Shown here: positions 7,779-15,893 of the stretch, piece after piece
Position numbering within the stretch: the stretch's first letter is position 1
How the letters are laid out: each line of letters opens with the position of its first letter
Source of the DNA: Azotosporobacter soli
Lineage (GTDB): Bacteria > Bacillota > Negativicutes > SG130
Assembly: GCF_030542965.1 (NCBI RefSeq)
Contig: NZ_JAUAOA010000001.1
Span: 372,001-436,000, forward strand
Direction: 5' to 3'
DNA: 64,000 nucleotides
Notes under the pieces: generated by a model
What the model was told of the DNA's origin: nothing
What the model saw: only the letters and a program-made list of their open reading frames with translations
The model's database searches: none
Translations under genes and position numbers: made by a program

Positions 7779-10154
7779 TCAAGCAAAATGCTGCTCAGTC
7801 CGTTCGATAATCTCATCCTGCAGTTCCTTGCTCAAATTGCGGAAATGGTCGCTGTAACCCGCTACGCGCACGATCAGATCGCGGTATTCTTCGGGCCTTG
7901 CCTGCGCGTCGAGCAGCGTCTTGCGGTCGATGACATTGAACTGGATGTGATGCCCGTCCTGATTGAAATAGGCACGAATCAGCGAAGCCATGCCATTCAG
8001 CCCGCTTTCACCCGCCACGACCGCCGGCGTGAATTTCTGATTTAAAAGCGTCCCGCCCGTCATTAAGTGCTCCATCTTAACCGCGGATTGGATGACCGCC
8101 GTCGGCCCGTTGCGATCGGCCCCTTTCTCCGGTGAAATCCCTTCGGAGACCGGTTTTCCCGCGCGCCTGCCATTGGGACTTGCACCGATCACGGAACCGA
8201 AATAAACATGGCAGGTCGTCGGCAGCATGTCGATCCGGTAACTGCCTCCCTTCATGTTGGGTCGTCCGGTAACCAAATCGTAAAAGCACTGGAACACCTG
8301 CCGCATCACGTCATCGGCCTTATCCTCATCATTGCCGTATTTCGGCGTCTTATCGCGCACCAAGTGGAGAAGTCGCTCATGCCCCGCAAAATCATCGCGC
8401 AACGCCTGCATCAGTTCACCCATGGTAAAGCGCTGTTCTTCAAAAACATTGCACTTCAGCGCGACCAGACTGTCAGTGATCGTGCCGATGCCAACGCCTT
8501 GAATATAGTTGGTATTGTAGCGTGCTCCGCCCGCGTTATAATCCTGCCCTTTGCTGATGCAGTCGCTGGTGACGATCGAAAGGAACGGCGCCGGCATGTG
8601 CCGGGCATAAATGGCCTCGATCCGGTTATTGCCGTCTACCTTGATATCAATGAAATGCTTCATCTGCTTTTCAAACGCCGCGAACAGCTCGGCATAGTTT
8701 TTAAAATCGGCCGCCTGTCCGGTATGCAGGCCCAGCTGTTTTTTTGCGACAGGGTCATAGCCGTCATGGAGCGTCAGTTCCAGGATCTTCGGCATATTGA
8801 AATATCCGGTCAGAATATAGGCCTCTTTGCCGAAGGCGCCCGTCTCGACGCAGCCGCTCGCGCCGCCTTCTCTGGCGTCCACCAGTTGCTTCCCGGCATT
8901 GAGCATTTCCTGAATCATCGCGTCGGTGTTGTAAAAGGCGGGCTGGCCCCAACCTTTGCGCGAAATCTCACAGGCCTTCTTCAAAAACGCCTGCGGCGTC
9001 TTACGGCTGATCTGCACATTCGAACTGGGTTGCAGCAGTTTCATCTCATCCATCGTTTCCAAGATCAGATACGACACTTCATTGACGCCGTCCGCCCCGT
9101 CGGTTGTGACGCCGCCGGTATTCAGATTGGCAAAGTCCGTGTACGTGCCGCTTTCTTTCAGCGTGATCCCGACTTTTGGCGGCGCAGGCTGGTTATTGAA
9201 CTTGATCCAGAAACACTGCAAAAGCTCCTTAGCCTCTTCACGCTTTAGCGACCCGTCAGCCAGACCGCTGCGGTAAAATGGAGCCAGATGCTGATCAAGC
9301 CGCCCCGGGCTGTAAGCATCCCAGGGGTTCATCTCCGTTGTCACGCCCAAATGCACGAACCAGTACATCTGCAGCGCCTGCGCGAAAGTCTCCGGCCGCT
9401 GCGCCGGGACCACGCGGCAATTTTCGGCGATCCAGAGCAGTTCTTTGCGGCGTTCCTCGTTCGCTTCGCTTGCCGCCATCGTTCGCGCAAGTTCCTCATA
9501 GCGGCGTCCCAGGCAGATGATCGCATCACAGCAGATATCCATCGCCTGCAGCTGCACCTTCCTGTCGTAAGCCGCCGGATCGCTGAGAAAATCAAGTTCG
9601 GCCAGGCTGCGCGCAATGTCCGCCTTGAAATCGAGAAATCCCTTGTTGTACATCTTACCGTCCGCCACCGTATGACCCGGACCGCGCTGCTCCATGAACT
9701 CGGTGAAGATGCCGCTTTCATAGCAGTCGAGCCACTGCGGCGTCATATGCTCGAAGATCCGCTTGCGAATCGAACGCTTTTCCCAGTACGGGATAATCGT
9801 CTCTTTTTGGATCTGCCGGTCCTTCTCGCTTACCCGAAAGAAAATCTGTTCCCGCTGATCCATAACCTCCATATCCTGAAGCGTATGGCAGCAAAGTTCC
9901 GGAAATGTCGGCGCGCCCTGCGGCCGTTCGCCTTTTTCTCCAACGATCAGCTCACCGGGGTTGATGCACAGCGTTTTGTTCTGCATCAGATGAAGAAACG
10001 TCAACGCGCGCAGAATGGGCGTCTCCACACTCCCTTCCCATTGCCGGTACGCTTCGGTCACCAGCACCGCCCGTTCCATGGAAAGATGAGGCTCCTGCTC
10101 CAGGCTTTGCGCCCGCAGTCTTGCGATCCGGCTTGCCATTCCGATTTCTTTCAT
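7779..10154 (-). CDS. hypD: trans-4-hydroxy-L-proline dehydratase (glycyl radical enzyme)
   Basis: A 791-residue glycyl radical enzyme. The thiyl cysteine C435 and the base E437 lie in GASGCVETGAFGKEAY, and the glycyl radical site G766 lies in RVAGYSDHF near the C-terminus. From memory these sit one residue later than the corresponding residues of the Clostridioides difficile enzyme, and large stretches match it closely. It dehydrates trans-4-hydroxy-L-proline to pyrroline-5-carboxylate in the cytoplasm. The activase gene ends 7 bases upstream and proC follows, exactly the partners expected. Pyruvate formate-lyase is excluded because its CC active-site pair is absent. The enzyme is oxygen-sensitive, implying anaerobic life. 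Confidence 0.95.
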   Translation of the reverse strand: MKEIGMASRIARLRAQSLEQEPHLSMERAVLVTEAYRQWEGSVETPILRALTFLHLMQNKTLCINPGELIVGEKGERPQGAPTFPELCCHTLQDMEVMDQREQIFFRVSEKDRQIQKETIIPYWEKRSIRKRIFEHMTPQWLDCYESGIFTEFMEQRGPGHTVADGKMYNKGFLDFKADIARSLAELDFLSDPAAYDRKVQLQAMDICCDAIICLGRRYEELARTMAASEANEERRKELLWIAENCRVVPAQRPETFAQALQMYWFVHLGVTTEMNPWDAYSPGRLDQHLAPFYRSGLADGSLKREEAKELLQCFWIKFNNQPAPPKVGITLKESGTYTDFANLNTGGVTTDGADGVNEVSYLILETMDEMKLLQPSSNVQISRKTPQAFLKKACEISRKGWGQPAFYNTDAMIQEMLNAGKQLVDAREGGASGCVETGAFGKEAYILTGYFNMPKILELTLHDGYDPVAKKQLGLHTGQAADFKNYAELFAAFEKQMKHFIDIKVDGNNRIEAIYARHMPAPFLSIVTSDCISKGQDYNAGGARYNTNYIQGVGIGTITDSLVALKCNVFEEQRFTMGELMQALRDDFAGHERLLHLVRDKTPKYGNDEDKADDVMRQVFQCFYDLVTGRPNMKGGSYRIDMLPTTCHVYFGSVIGASPNGRRAGKPVSEGISPEKGADRNGPTAVIQSAVKMEHLMTGGTLLNQKFTPAVVAGESGLNGMASLIRAYFNQDGHHIQFNVIDRKTLLDAQARPEEYRDLIVRVAGYSDHFRNLSKELQDEIIERTEQHFA

Positions 10155-10161
10155 GTTTCCG

Positions 10162-11049
10162 TCACCCTCCTACCTGCACTTTATATTGCGCTGCGGCAAA
10201 ACGTCGGCTGATCGCAGCCAGGCGCTCTGCATCCGGCGCTGAAAACGCTTCCTTGAGGCGGCCGCCTTTGTCGCAGCCCAGACTATGATACGGCAACAGG
10301 TATACCTTCTCCAGCGGACGCTTTTTTAAGAAGGCGAGGATCGCCTCGATGTCTGCATCGCTGTCATTTACGCCCGCGACAAGCGGCAGACGAAGCGCGA
10401 CGTTCGCGCCGCTTTCGAGCAGAAGGTTCAAGTTGTCGAGAATCAATTTATTTTCCTGTCCGGTATAAAGACGATGCTGTGCGGCATCCATCTGCTTGAT
10501 GTCGTAGAGGAAGAGGCTCGTCCATTGCGCCAGTGCCAGGAGTGCAGACGGAGAGCCGAAACCGCAGGTCTCAACCGCAACATGGATTCCTTTTTCGACC
10601 AGAGATTGCGCCAAAGCCGCCGCTTCTTCTCCCTGATGCAGGACTTCGCCGCCCGAGAGCGTCACTCCGCCGCCCGACTCTTCATAAAAAGGCTGGTCAC
10701 GCTGCGCAAGCGTCGCCAGTTCCTCGATGCCGTACAAGCGGCCGGCCATCTCGCGCGCCTCTTTAGAACACGCCGTTACGCATGCGCCGCAGGCAAAGCA
10801 TTTTCCCCGTTCCGTCCGCAGCTTTCCCTCTTGCCGAGAAAGCGCGTTAGCGGGACAGACCGCTGCGCAGCCTCCGCAAGCGTCACAGCGTTCCGGGCGG
10901 TACATCACCTCGCGCCCATTCGCCTGGCCTTCCGGATTATGACACCAACGGCAGCGCAGCGGACAGCCTTTGAAAAAGATCGTCGTCCTTATGCCCGGCC
11001 CGTCGTGAATCGAAAACTTTTGCATATTGAAAACCATGATCTGCATCAT
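10162..11049 (-). CDS. Glycyl-radical enzyme activase for HypD (radical SAM)
   Basis: A 295-residue activase. The radical SAM cluster motif is C29-x3-C33-x2-C36 (CPLRCRWC). It is followed by a two-cluster ferredoxin insert with C55/C58/C61/C65 and C84/C87/C90/C94. The SAM-binding GGG and SGGE motifs come next. It abstracts a hydrogen from the HypD glycine to form the stable radical. GAGGGAG precedes the ATG. It sits between the cupin regulator (18-base gap) and hypD (7-base gap), so partner assignment is firm. Confidence 0.93.
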   Translation of the reverse strand: MMQIMVFNMQKFSIHDGPGIRTTIFFKGCPLRCRWCHNPEGQANGREVMYRPERCDACGGCAAVCPANALSRQEGKLRTERGKCFACGACVTACSKEAREMAGRLYGIEELATLAQRDQPFYEESGGGVTLSGGEVLHQGEEAAALAQSLVEKGIHVAVETCGFGSPSALLALAQWTSLFLYDIKQMDAAQHRLYTGQENKLILDNLNLLLESGANVALRLPLVAGVNDSDADIEAILAFLKKRPLEKVYLLPYHSLGCDKGGRLKEAFSAPDAERLAAISRRFAAAQYKVQVGG

Positions 11050-11067
11050 ACGCTCAGCTCCCTCGTC

Positions 11068-11637
11068 TTACAACGTTTTTTGCTGAAAGGGATTCGGCAG
11101 ACTGACAACCAGTAAACGCACCAGCTTATTGGTATAATTCGCCCAGTTGTGCGGCTGCTCGGATGAATAGTGCGCCGAATCACCGGGAAACAGTTCCTGC
11201 TCTTTCCCGTCGAGTGCCAAGGTCAGCGTCCCTTCCAGGACATAAACGAATTCTTCGCCCTCATGTCCATAGGATTGGATGCCTTCTTCACTGTTGATCG
11301 GCAGTAGTTCGATCAGGCGCGGCAGCATGCTGCGACTGGCAGCGTCTGCGCTTAGATGATAATGCAAAAAGCGTCCGCTTTCGATCTGAAACAGTTCTTT
11401 TTCATAGCTGCGCACGACCGGTTTCGCAGCGCGCGACGGACGCGGAAAAAAGTAACCCGCTTCGACCCCAAGTACTTCTGCGATATGGGCGAGCGAATCC
11501 GCTGCAATGCTGCTCAATCCCCGCTCCAGCTGCGATAAAAAGCCCACCGACAGCCCCGTGGCATCGCTTACATCTTTCAGCGTCATTTTCTTGCGACCGC
11601 GCAGCTCTTTGATCTTTCTGCCAATATCCTCTATCAT
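11068..11637 (-). CDS. XRE-family regulator with C-terminal cupin
   Basis: A 189-residue regulator with an N-terminal helix-turn-helix (KKMTLKDVSDATGLSVGFLSQ) and a C-terminal cupin_2 domain (EGEEFVYVLEGTLTL, DSAHYSSEQPHNWAN). This architecture commonly senses a small amine or amino acid and controls the next operon. The ATG at 11637 follows GTGAGG; a longer frame to 11733 runs through AT-rich leader sequence and gives an unusual N-terminus. As the first gene of the hydroxyproline operon it probably controls its own transcript, with hydroxyproline or proline as a candidate signal. Confidence 0.85.
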   Translation of the reverse strand: MIEDIGRKIKELRGRKKMTLKDVSDATGLSVGFLSQLERGLSSIAADSLAHIAEVLGVEAGYFFPRPSRAAKPVVRSYEKELFQIESGRFLHYHLSADAASRSMLPRLIELLPINSEEGIQSYGHEGEEFVYVLEGTLTLALDGKEQELFPGDSAHYSSEQPHNWANYTNKLVRLLVVSLPNPFQQKTL

Positions 11638-11708
11638 GACTGCGTCCTCACTTATCCTATTTATATTTTCATTATATTCCATATTCACGCCTATAAAAAG
11701 CACTTTAT

Positions 11709-11744
11709 TTCGATATATCTTAATAATTTTCATTATATCGATAT
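11709..11744 (-). promoter_or_regulatory. Possible operator of the hydroxyproline operon
   Basis: In the AT-rich leader of the regulator gene, TTCGATATAT (11709-11718) and the 10-base palindrome ATATCGATAT (11735-11744) repeat a TCGATAT core with centres about 28 bp apart. The spacing of whole helical turns suits a dimer-of-dimers regulator. A -10-like TATAAT lies nearer the gene. Binding by the XRE-cupin protein is a guess. Confidence 0.35.
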
Positions 11745-11772
11745 TTTAGACATTGCTGGCTTGGGTCGAAAT

Positions 11773-11823
11773 AAAAAAACAAGCGAGTAAGAATCGCCGT
11801 TCGATTCCTACTCGCTTGTTTTT
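11773..11823 (-). terminator. Terminator after the 11829-12194 gene
   Basis: A long stem (AACAAGCGAGTA plus GAATCG, one mismatch) with a short loop is followed on the minus strand by seven T residues. Confidence 0.85.
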
Positions 11824-11828
11824 GACCC

Positions 11829-12194
11829 TCAGGTCATTTGCCGCCAGAATTCTTCCACCTGCTTGCCGAGACGCCGCGTCGCTTCGCCCATGTGCGCATG
11901 CGCCGCAAGCCAGTCTTCTTCGCTTAACGATTCGAGAAGGCCATAGCAGAGCACATCCTGCATCGTCCGGTCGGGCGAGGCCGCCATATCTTCAAAAAAA
12001 TCAAATAAGCGTTCGATCACATCGCTTTGGTCGGCTTGCCAAAGACGGGCTTTCATGAACGGACCGACTACCGCGCCAAAAATCTCATGCACCGTCGGCT
12101 CTTCGAGCGTCCGCGTCTTCATATAACTCTGGTAATCCGGCCATAATTCCGGCATGTAACAGAGCATTCCTTCTTCCAGACATTCGCGATTCAT
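11829..12194 (-). CDS. Unrecognised acidic protein
   Basis: A 121-residue, mostly helical acidic protein with no signal peptide or membrane segment. I do not recognise a family. Notable parts are the Trp/Tyr-rich N-terminus (MPELWPDYQSYM) and a C-terminal amphipathic helix. The layout recalls small single-helix-bundle proteins found beside toxins or as immunity-like proteins, but no partner is adjacent. The second ATG (12194) is chosen because AAAGGAAGG stands 6 bases before it. It lies downstream of the small-RNA unit and could be read from the same promoter if termination is incomplete. Confidence 0.65.
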   Translation of the reverse strand: MNRECLEEGMLCYMPELWPDYQSYMKTRTLEEPTVHEIFGAVVGPFMKARLWQADQSDVIERLFDFFEDMAASPDRTMQDVLCYGLLESLSEEDWLAAHAHMGEATRRLGKQVEEFWRQMT

Positions 12195-12326
12195 CTGCAT
12201 CCTTCCTTTCCCGCAAGCCGCCTTTTTCTTCTACTGCTACCCTATCAAGAACTTTTGCACGATGCAATATTTTACAAGTTATTTAAGCGTCGTCTCAAGA
12301 CTAAAGTCCCGGTATTTTTAAAAAAC

Positions 12327-12340
12327 GCGACTTAAGTCGC
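12327..12340. terminator. Second palindrome after the RNA gene
   Basis: GCGACTTAAGTCGC is a perfect 14-base palindrome followed on the minus strand by GTTTTTT. It stands directly downstream of the main terminator of the 12344-12462 RNA and may act as a back-up terminator. Confidence 0.45.
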
Positions 12341-12343
12341 AAT

Positions 12344-12462
12344 AAAAAAAAGGCAGCGCAGTATCCTGCAATGCCTGGTCTTGATAAAACGGGCAACGGA
12401 GTCCCCCCTGAACCGACGGCGTCCACCCCAGCAACCGCACGGTTCAAATTCTCCGTTGCTTC
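12344..12462 (-). ncRNA. Unassigned structured small RNA with own promoter and terminator
   Basis: A free-standing transcription unit of about 118 nt with no open reading frame. The ends of its 70-nt body pair as GCAACGGAG with CTCCGTTGC (9 bp). Inside, GAACCG can pair with CGGTTC, or AACC with GGTT around GTGC, two mutually exclusive folds. The 3' end is a terminator, GGCAtTGCAG-GATA-CTGCgcTGCC plus eight T residues. I compared it by eye with SRP RNA, tmRNA, RNase P, 6S RNA and the common riboswitch consensus sequences and could not assign it. It could also be a leader controlling the small gene at 11829-12194. Confidence 0.65.
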
Positions 12463-12468
12463 ATAAAA

Positions 12469-12497
12469 AGTATACCATAAAATGGTTTTCTCGCCAA
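12469..12497 (-). promoter_or_regulatory. Promoter of the small RNA
   Basis: On the minus strand TTGGCG (12492-12497), a 17-base spacer and TATACT (12469-12474) make a good housekeeping-type promoter. Transcription would start at about 12462, one or two bases before the 5' strand of the long closing stem. Confidence 0.7.
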
Positions 12498-12581
12498 GCG
12501 TGTTTTTTCACGTTTTAAGGACGACTTTGGCCTTTGCACTCCGAACCTAACGTCCCGTCTTTTCCATCCTGCCACACGCCG

Positions 12582-13571
12582 CTAAAAACTGGCGGCGCTT
12601 CGATAGCGACCATGAATCATGGCCGACAAAGCGAGCGGGTCGAGATTGCCGCCGCTGACAACAAGCGCGACCTTCGCGCCGCGCTGCGGCAGTTTGCCCG
12701 CCATCAATGCGGCAATGCCGGCCGCACCGGCGCCCTCGACCATCAGTTTACCGCGTTCCAGCAGCAATAGGACGGCATCGGTCAACTCGTCCTCACTCAC
12801 GGTCACGATATCATCCACGTAACGCTGCACATGCGCGAACGTCAGCGCACCCGGTTGACGGACACAGATGCCGTCCGCAAGCGTCGCCGCCGCATCGAGA
12901 CAACGCAGACGGTCGCTGGCCGCCGAAAGCGCCATCGCTGCCGCCCCGGCCGCCTGCACACCGATCACCGTAAGGCGCGGATTGATCTGTTTGGCCGCGG
13001 CCGCAAGACCGGCAATCAGACCGCCGCCGCCGACCGGCGCGACCAGCATATCGATATCGTATAAGCGTTCTAAAATTTCTAACGTTATGGTGCCTTGTCC
13101 CGCGATCACGGCCCGGTCATCGAACGCATGCACGAAGGTCATCGCCGATTCGGCCTGCAGACGGCAAGCTTCCTGATACGCCTCTTCATAACTGTTTCCC
13201 GCCAGGATGACTTTCGCGCCGTAGCTTTGCGTCGCGCTGCTTTTCGTTTCCGGTGCATGGCGCGGCATGACGACAACCGCAGGAACGCCCATCGCCTGCG
13301 CCGCAAGCGCGACGCCCTGCGCGTGGTTGCCTGCCGATGCCGTGATCACGCCTTTTGCCGCTTGCTCGGGCGTCAGGCCATAAATCTTATTGACCGCGCC
13401 GCGCACTTTGAACGAACCTGTCTTTTGCAAATTTTCCAGTTTCAGATATACTTCACGGCCGCTTTGCTCGCTCAGCGTACGACAGCGCTGCAGCGGCGTC
13501 CGGTGAACCACAGAGCGGATCCGATCCATCGCCTCGCCTATTTCTTCCATGCCAACCAATTGTTCTGCCAT
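12582..13571 (-). CDS. ilvA: Threonine dehydratase (PLP-dependent, short form)
   Basis: A 329-residue fold-type II PLP enzyme. The PLP lysine is K55 in SFKVRGA, ASAGNHAQG binds substrate, and GGGGLIAG binds the phosphate. It deaminates threonine to 2-oxobutanoate, the first step to isoleucine, or serine to pyruvate. It lacks the C-terminal ACT-type regulatory domain of classical IlvA and so resembles catabolic TdcB-type enzymes in length. The T-box leader, however, argues for a biosynthetic job controlled by tRNA charging. The ATG at 13571 has AAGGAGG in front; a longer frame runs back through the T-box and is not real. Confidence 0.9.
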   Translation of the reverse strand: MAEQLVGMEEIGEAMDRIRSVVHRTPLQRCRTLSEQSGREVYLKLENLQKTGSFKVRGAVNKIYGLTPEQAAKGVITASAGNHAQGVALAAQAMGVPAVVVMPRHAPETKSSATQSYGAKVILAGNSYEEAYQEACRLQAESAMTFVHAFDDRAVIAGQGTITLEILERLYDIDMLVAPVGGGGLIAGLAAAAKQINPRLTVIGVQAAGAAAMALSAASDRLRCLDAAATLADGICVRQPGALTFAHVQRYVDDIVTVSEDELTDAVLLLLERGKLMVEGAGAAGIAALMAGKLPQRGAKVALVVSGGNLDPLALSAMIHGRYRSAASF

Positions 13572-13594
13572 ATTCCCAGCCTCCTTCAATTCCA

Positions 13595-13629
13595 TAAAAA
13601 AAAGACTCCATCCCTGAAGGGACGGAATC
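13595..13629 (-). terminator. T-box terminator
   Basis: On the minus strand TCCGTCCCT and AGGGATGGA form a hairpin followed by eight T residues. It lies directly between the T-box sequence and the threonine dehydratase start. It is the terminator that charged tRNA would favour. Confidence 0.85.
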
Positions 13630-13886
13630 AAATCCGCGTTACCACCCTGATTGCCGTGAAAAACACGGCCGCTCGCCAAGTACGGAAACAGAAAACTGCT
13701 TCGATACCCCGGCACGATAACGGATGCCTCGGCCAATGGCCGCCGTCAAGGCTTACTTAGTTTCAGCCTGCAACTCACGAAGGATGTTCCGTTTGACTCG
13801 GCTGCCAGGCTCCCACCTTTTCCCGGCTCTCTGTAAACCATTTGCGTCATTCGTACTGTTTCGCTCATCGTCTTTACATATTTGTT
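13600..13886 (-). promoter_or_regulatory. T-box riboswitch, probably isoleucine
   Basis: A leader of about 285 nt before the threonine dehydratase gene. The conserved T-box sequence AGGGTGGTAACGCG is present, followed by the terminator hairpin. Upstream, the Stem I landmarks AGTA, AGAGAGCC and GGTGGGAG are in the right order. The 3' side of Stem I reads GGAACATCCTTCG. The likeliest specifier is ATC (isoleucine), which suits the gene, but I could not fold Stem I well enough to exclude a neighbouring triplet. Confidence 0.9.
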
Positions 13887-13892
13887 TTTATA

Positions 13893-13922
13893 ATAATAAC
13901 AACCATCCGCCCTGCATGTCAA
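13893..13922 (-). promoter_or_regulatory. Promoter of the T-box transcript
   Basis: TTGACA at 13917-13922 on the minus strand and TATTAT at 13893-13898, separated by 18 bases, would start the leader near 13886. The 175 bases from here to 14062, upstream of the plus-strand GGDEF gene, are AT-rich and hold nothing else I can identify. Confidence 0.6.
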
Positions 13923-14062
13923 TTCTTTTTTTAACTTTCGCTTTGTTTCCAGCAGGATTATTTAATTTTTTATTCCCGTTTTCCTTCACTTTCGACAAAG
14001 GAACTGTCTTTCTTTTGCAGAATCACTTCCTTATATTCTCTATTTTTCCTAGGAGGCATCTT

Positions 14063-15844
14063 TTGCATCAGCTACGCATCATCGTAATCCTACTCCAGCT
14101 GCTGGCCGTTTCCTTTTGCGCCGCTGCGTCGCCGCCCGAACTGTCGCAGGCCGCGCAGCATATCGACAGCAACCCTGCCTACGCGCTGGAACTGCTCTTG
14201 CCGCTCATCGAACAGGCGCAGGAAAATGAAGACAGCAAAACGGAAGCCATCGCGCTGCGTTATGCCGGCATGGCTTATCACCGCATGGGCAAACCCGCGG
14301 ATGCGGCTTTGTTCCTGCAGGACGGCCTTTCTGCGGCGCGCCTGAACGGACACAGGGCCGAAGAGGGCGATCTTCTCAACACCTTCGGCATTTACTGTTT
14401 CGATATCGGCATGTACGAACAGTCGCAGCGCTATTTCCTGCAAGCGCTTGAAATCCGCAAGCAGTCCGACGATACGCTCGGCATCGCCCGCACGACGAAT
14501 AATTTGGGTCGCATCCAGGACAAGATCGGCAATTTCGACCGGGCAATCGAATATTATCAAGAGTCGCTCGCACTCAAGAATACCACCGCCGAAATCAACG
14601 GCCGCATTCTGACCCTGAGCAATATGGGCCTTGCCTATAAGGGCAAGGGCGATCTGGAGCAGGCGATCCGCCTTTACCAGGAAGCGCTGCTTTTATCGGA
14701 GCAAACGACGTATCCGGAAGGCGAAGGTTATGCGCAGCAAAACCTCGGCGAGGCGTACCGTCTGCTTGGGCGTCTCGACCTTTCTCTTTCGCACTGCACG
14801 AAGGCCCTTGACGCCTACCGCTCCGTCCGCTATCAGCCCCGTCTCAGCCAAGCGGCGTTTGAAACCGCGCTTACCTATCAGGCGCTAAAAGATTATCCGA
14901 ACGCTGAGCAGCTCTACAATGAAGCGCTCGAACTGGCGACAAGCCAGAATCAGCAGGAACTGATCCGCGATATCATGAAGCAGCTTGCTCTGCTCTCTGA
15001 AGAAGAGGGCGATCTTTCGAGCGCGCTTAGCTACTTCAAACGTTTTGTCGCGTTGCAGGATGCGCTTTCTTCCGTTTATAACCGCGAAAAGATCCTCATC
15101 CTCGATGCCGAGCACCGCTCCCGCTACCAACAGGCGGAGATCACGCTTTTGCGCCGGGATGCCGAATTGAACCAGAGTAAACTCCAGCAGCAGCATTTCA
15201 TCGTCTTCGCTTTATCCGCGCTGTCGCTGACCGCCTTAGGCAGCATCTACTATTTCCGCCGCCAGGTCAAACTGCGACGCGCCAAAGAAGCGGAACTGCT
15301 CATCGTCACGCAGGCGCTGCAGGAGGCGAACAGCCGCCTGAACCATCTGGCCGCGACCGATTCGTTGACGAAACTGAGCAATCGCCGCCAGTTCGATCAG
15401 TCCTATCCTGAAGATTGCGCCCGGGCGAAGGAGAACGGGCTCGACATCGCGTTGATTCTGGCCGATATCGATTTTTTCAAACAGTACAATGACCAACTTG
15501 GACATCTGGCCGGCGACCGCTGCCTGCGTCAGGTGGCCTCGCTCCTGCGCCGCTGTTTGAAGGAAACGCCCTACTGGGCGGCGCGCTATGGCGGCGAAGA
15601 GTTTGCGATCGTTCTCTATAACGCCGGCGTTGCCGAGGCCGCGAAAGTCGCCGAATGCTTCCGCCGATCGCTGGAAAATCTCACCCTCGCCCATCCGCTA
15701 AGCCCGAACGGCCAGATTACGATCAGCCTCGGCATCGCGAGCGCGCTAAGCTGCGGCTCCTATCAGCCGGACGTCCTCTTCAAAGCGGCCGACGACGCGC
15801 TTTATCTCGCCAAATCCGGCGGACGCAATCAGGTTCAGCAATAA
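14063..15844 (+). CDS. TPR-repeat sensor with C-terminal GGDEF (diguanylate cyclase)
   Basis: About 593 residues. A short signal peptide (ending near FCAAAS) is followed by about eight TPR repeats outside the membrane, one transmembrane helix (HFIVFALSALSLTALGSIYY), a short coiled coil and a GGDEF domain. The active site reads GGEEF, a functional variant. The product-inhibition RxxD motif is missing five residues upstream. It should make c-di-GMP in response to an extracytoplasmic protein or peptide bound by the TPRs. The start is a TTG at 14063, set by AGGAGG six bases before it; a much longer frame reaches back into the T-box region and gives no sensible N-terminus. Confidence 0.88.
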   Translation: MHQLRIIVILLQLLAVSFCAAASPPELSQAAQHIDSNPAYALELLLPLIEQAQENEDSKTEAIALRYAGMAYHRMGKPADAALFLQDGLSAARLNGHRAEEGDLLNTFGIYCFDIGMYEQSQRYFLQALEIRKQSDDTLGIARTTNNLGRIQDKIGNFDRAIEYYQESLALKNTTAEINGRILTLSNMGLAYKGKGDLEQAIRLYQEALLLSEQTTYPEGEGYAQQNLGEAYRLLGRLDLSLSHCTKALDAYRSVRYQPRLSQAAFETALTYQALKDYPNAEQLYNEALELATSQNQQELIRDIMKQLALLSEEEGDLSSALSYFKRFVALQDALSSVYNREKILILDAEHRSRYQQAEITLLRRDAELNQSKLQQQHFIVFALSALSLTALGSIYYFRRQVKLRRAKEAELLIVTQALQEANSRLNHLAATDSLTKLSNRRQFDQSYPEDCARAKENGLDIALILADIDFFKQYNDQLGHLAGDRCLRQVASLLRRCLKETPYWAARYGGEEFAIVLYNAGVAEAAKVAECFRRSLENLTLAHPLSPNGQITISLGIASALSCGSYQPDVLFKAADDALYLAKSGGRNQVQQ

Positions 15845-15893
15845 AAAGCGGCCGTGAGACAGACGGGAACGCCTGTTTCACGGCCGCTTTTTT
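15843..15893. terminator. Bidirectional terminator
   Basis: A near-perfect stem of 20 or more bases (AAAGCGGCCGTGA with TCACGGCCGCTTT at its base) closes both the plus-strand GGDEF gene and the convergent helicase gene. Confidence 0.9.

Noticed and set aside
8208-9248. Long plus-strand reading frame opposite hypD
   Set aside because: It is the GC-rich antisense shadow of a well-matched glycyl radical enzyme. It has no ribosome site and gives a low-complexity His/Arg-rich product.
7779-10154. Annotation as pyruvate formate-lyase
   Set aside because: It has a single active-site cysteine in GASGCVETG and sits with proC, which fits hydroxyproline dehydratase.
9288-10211. Second long plus-strand frame opposite hypD and the activase
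   Set aside because: Same reason: both minus-strand genes have full family motifs here, and the frame has no ribosome site.
12391-12463. tRNA-like element on the plus strand (GGTTCAAAT and 9-bp ends)
   Set aside because: The T-loop-like sequence is not flanked by a pairing T stem, and no anticodon arm can be placed. The promoter and terminator are on the minus strand.
13572-13736. N-terminal extension of the threonine dehydratase
   Set aside because: The extension would translate the T-box and its terminator; the ribosome site lies before 13571.
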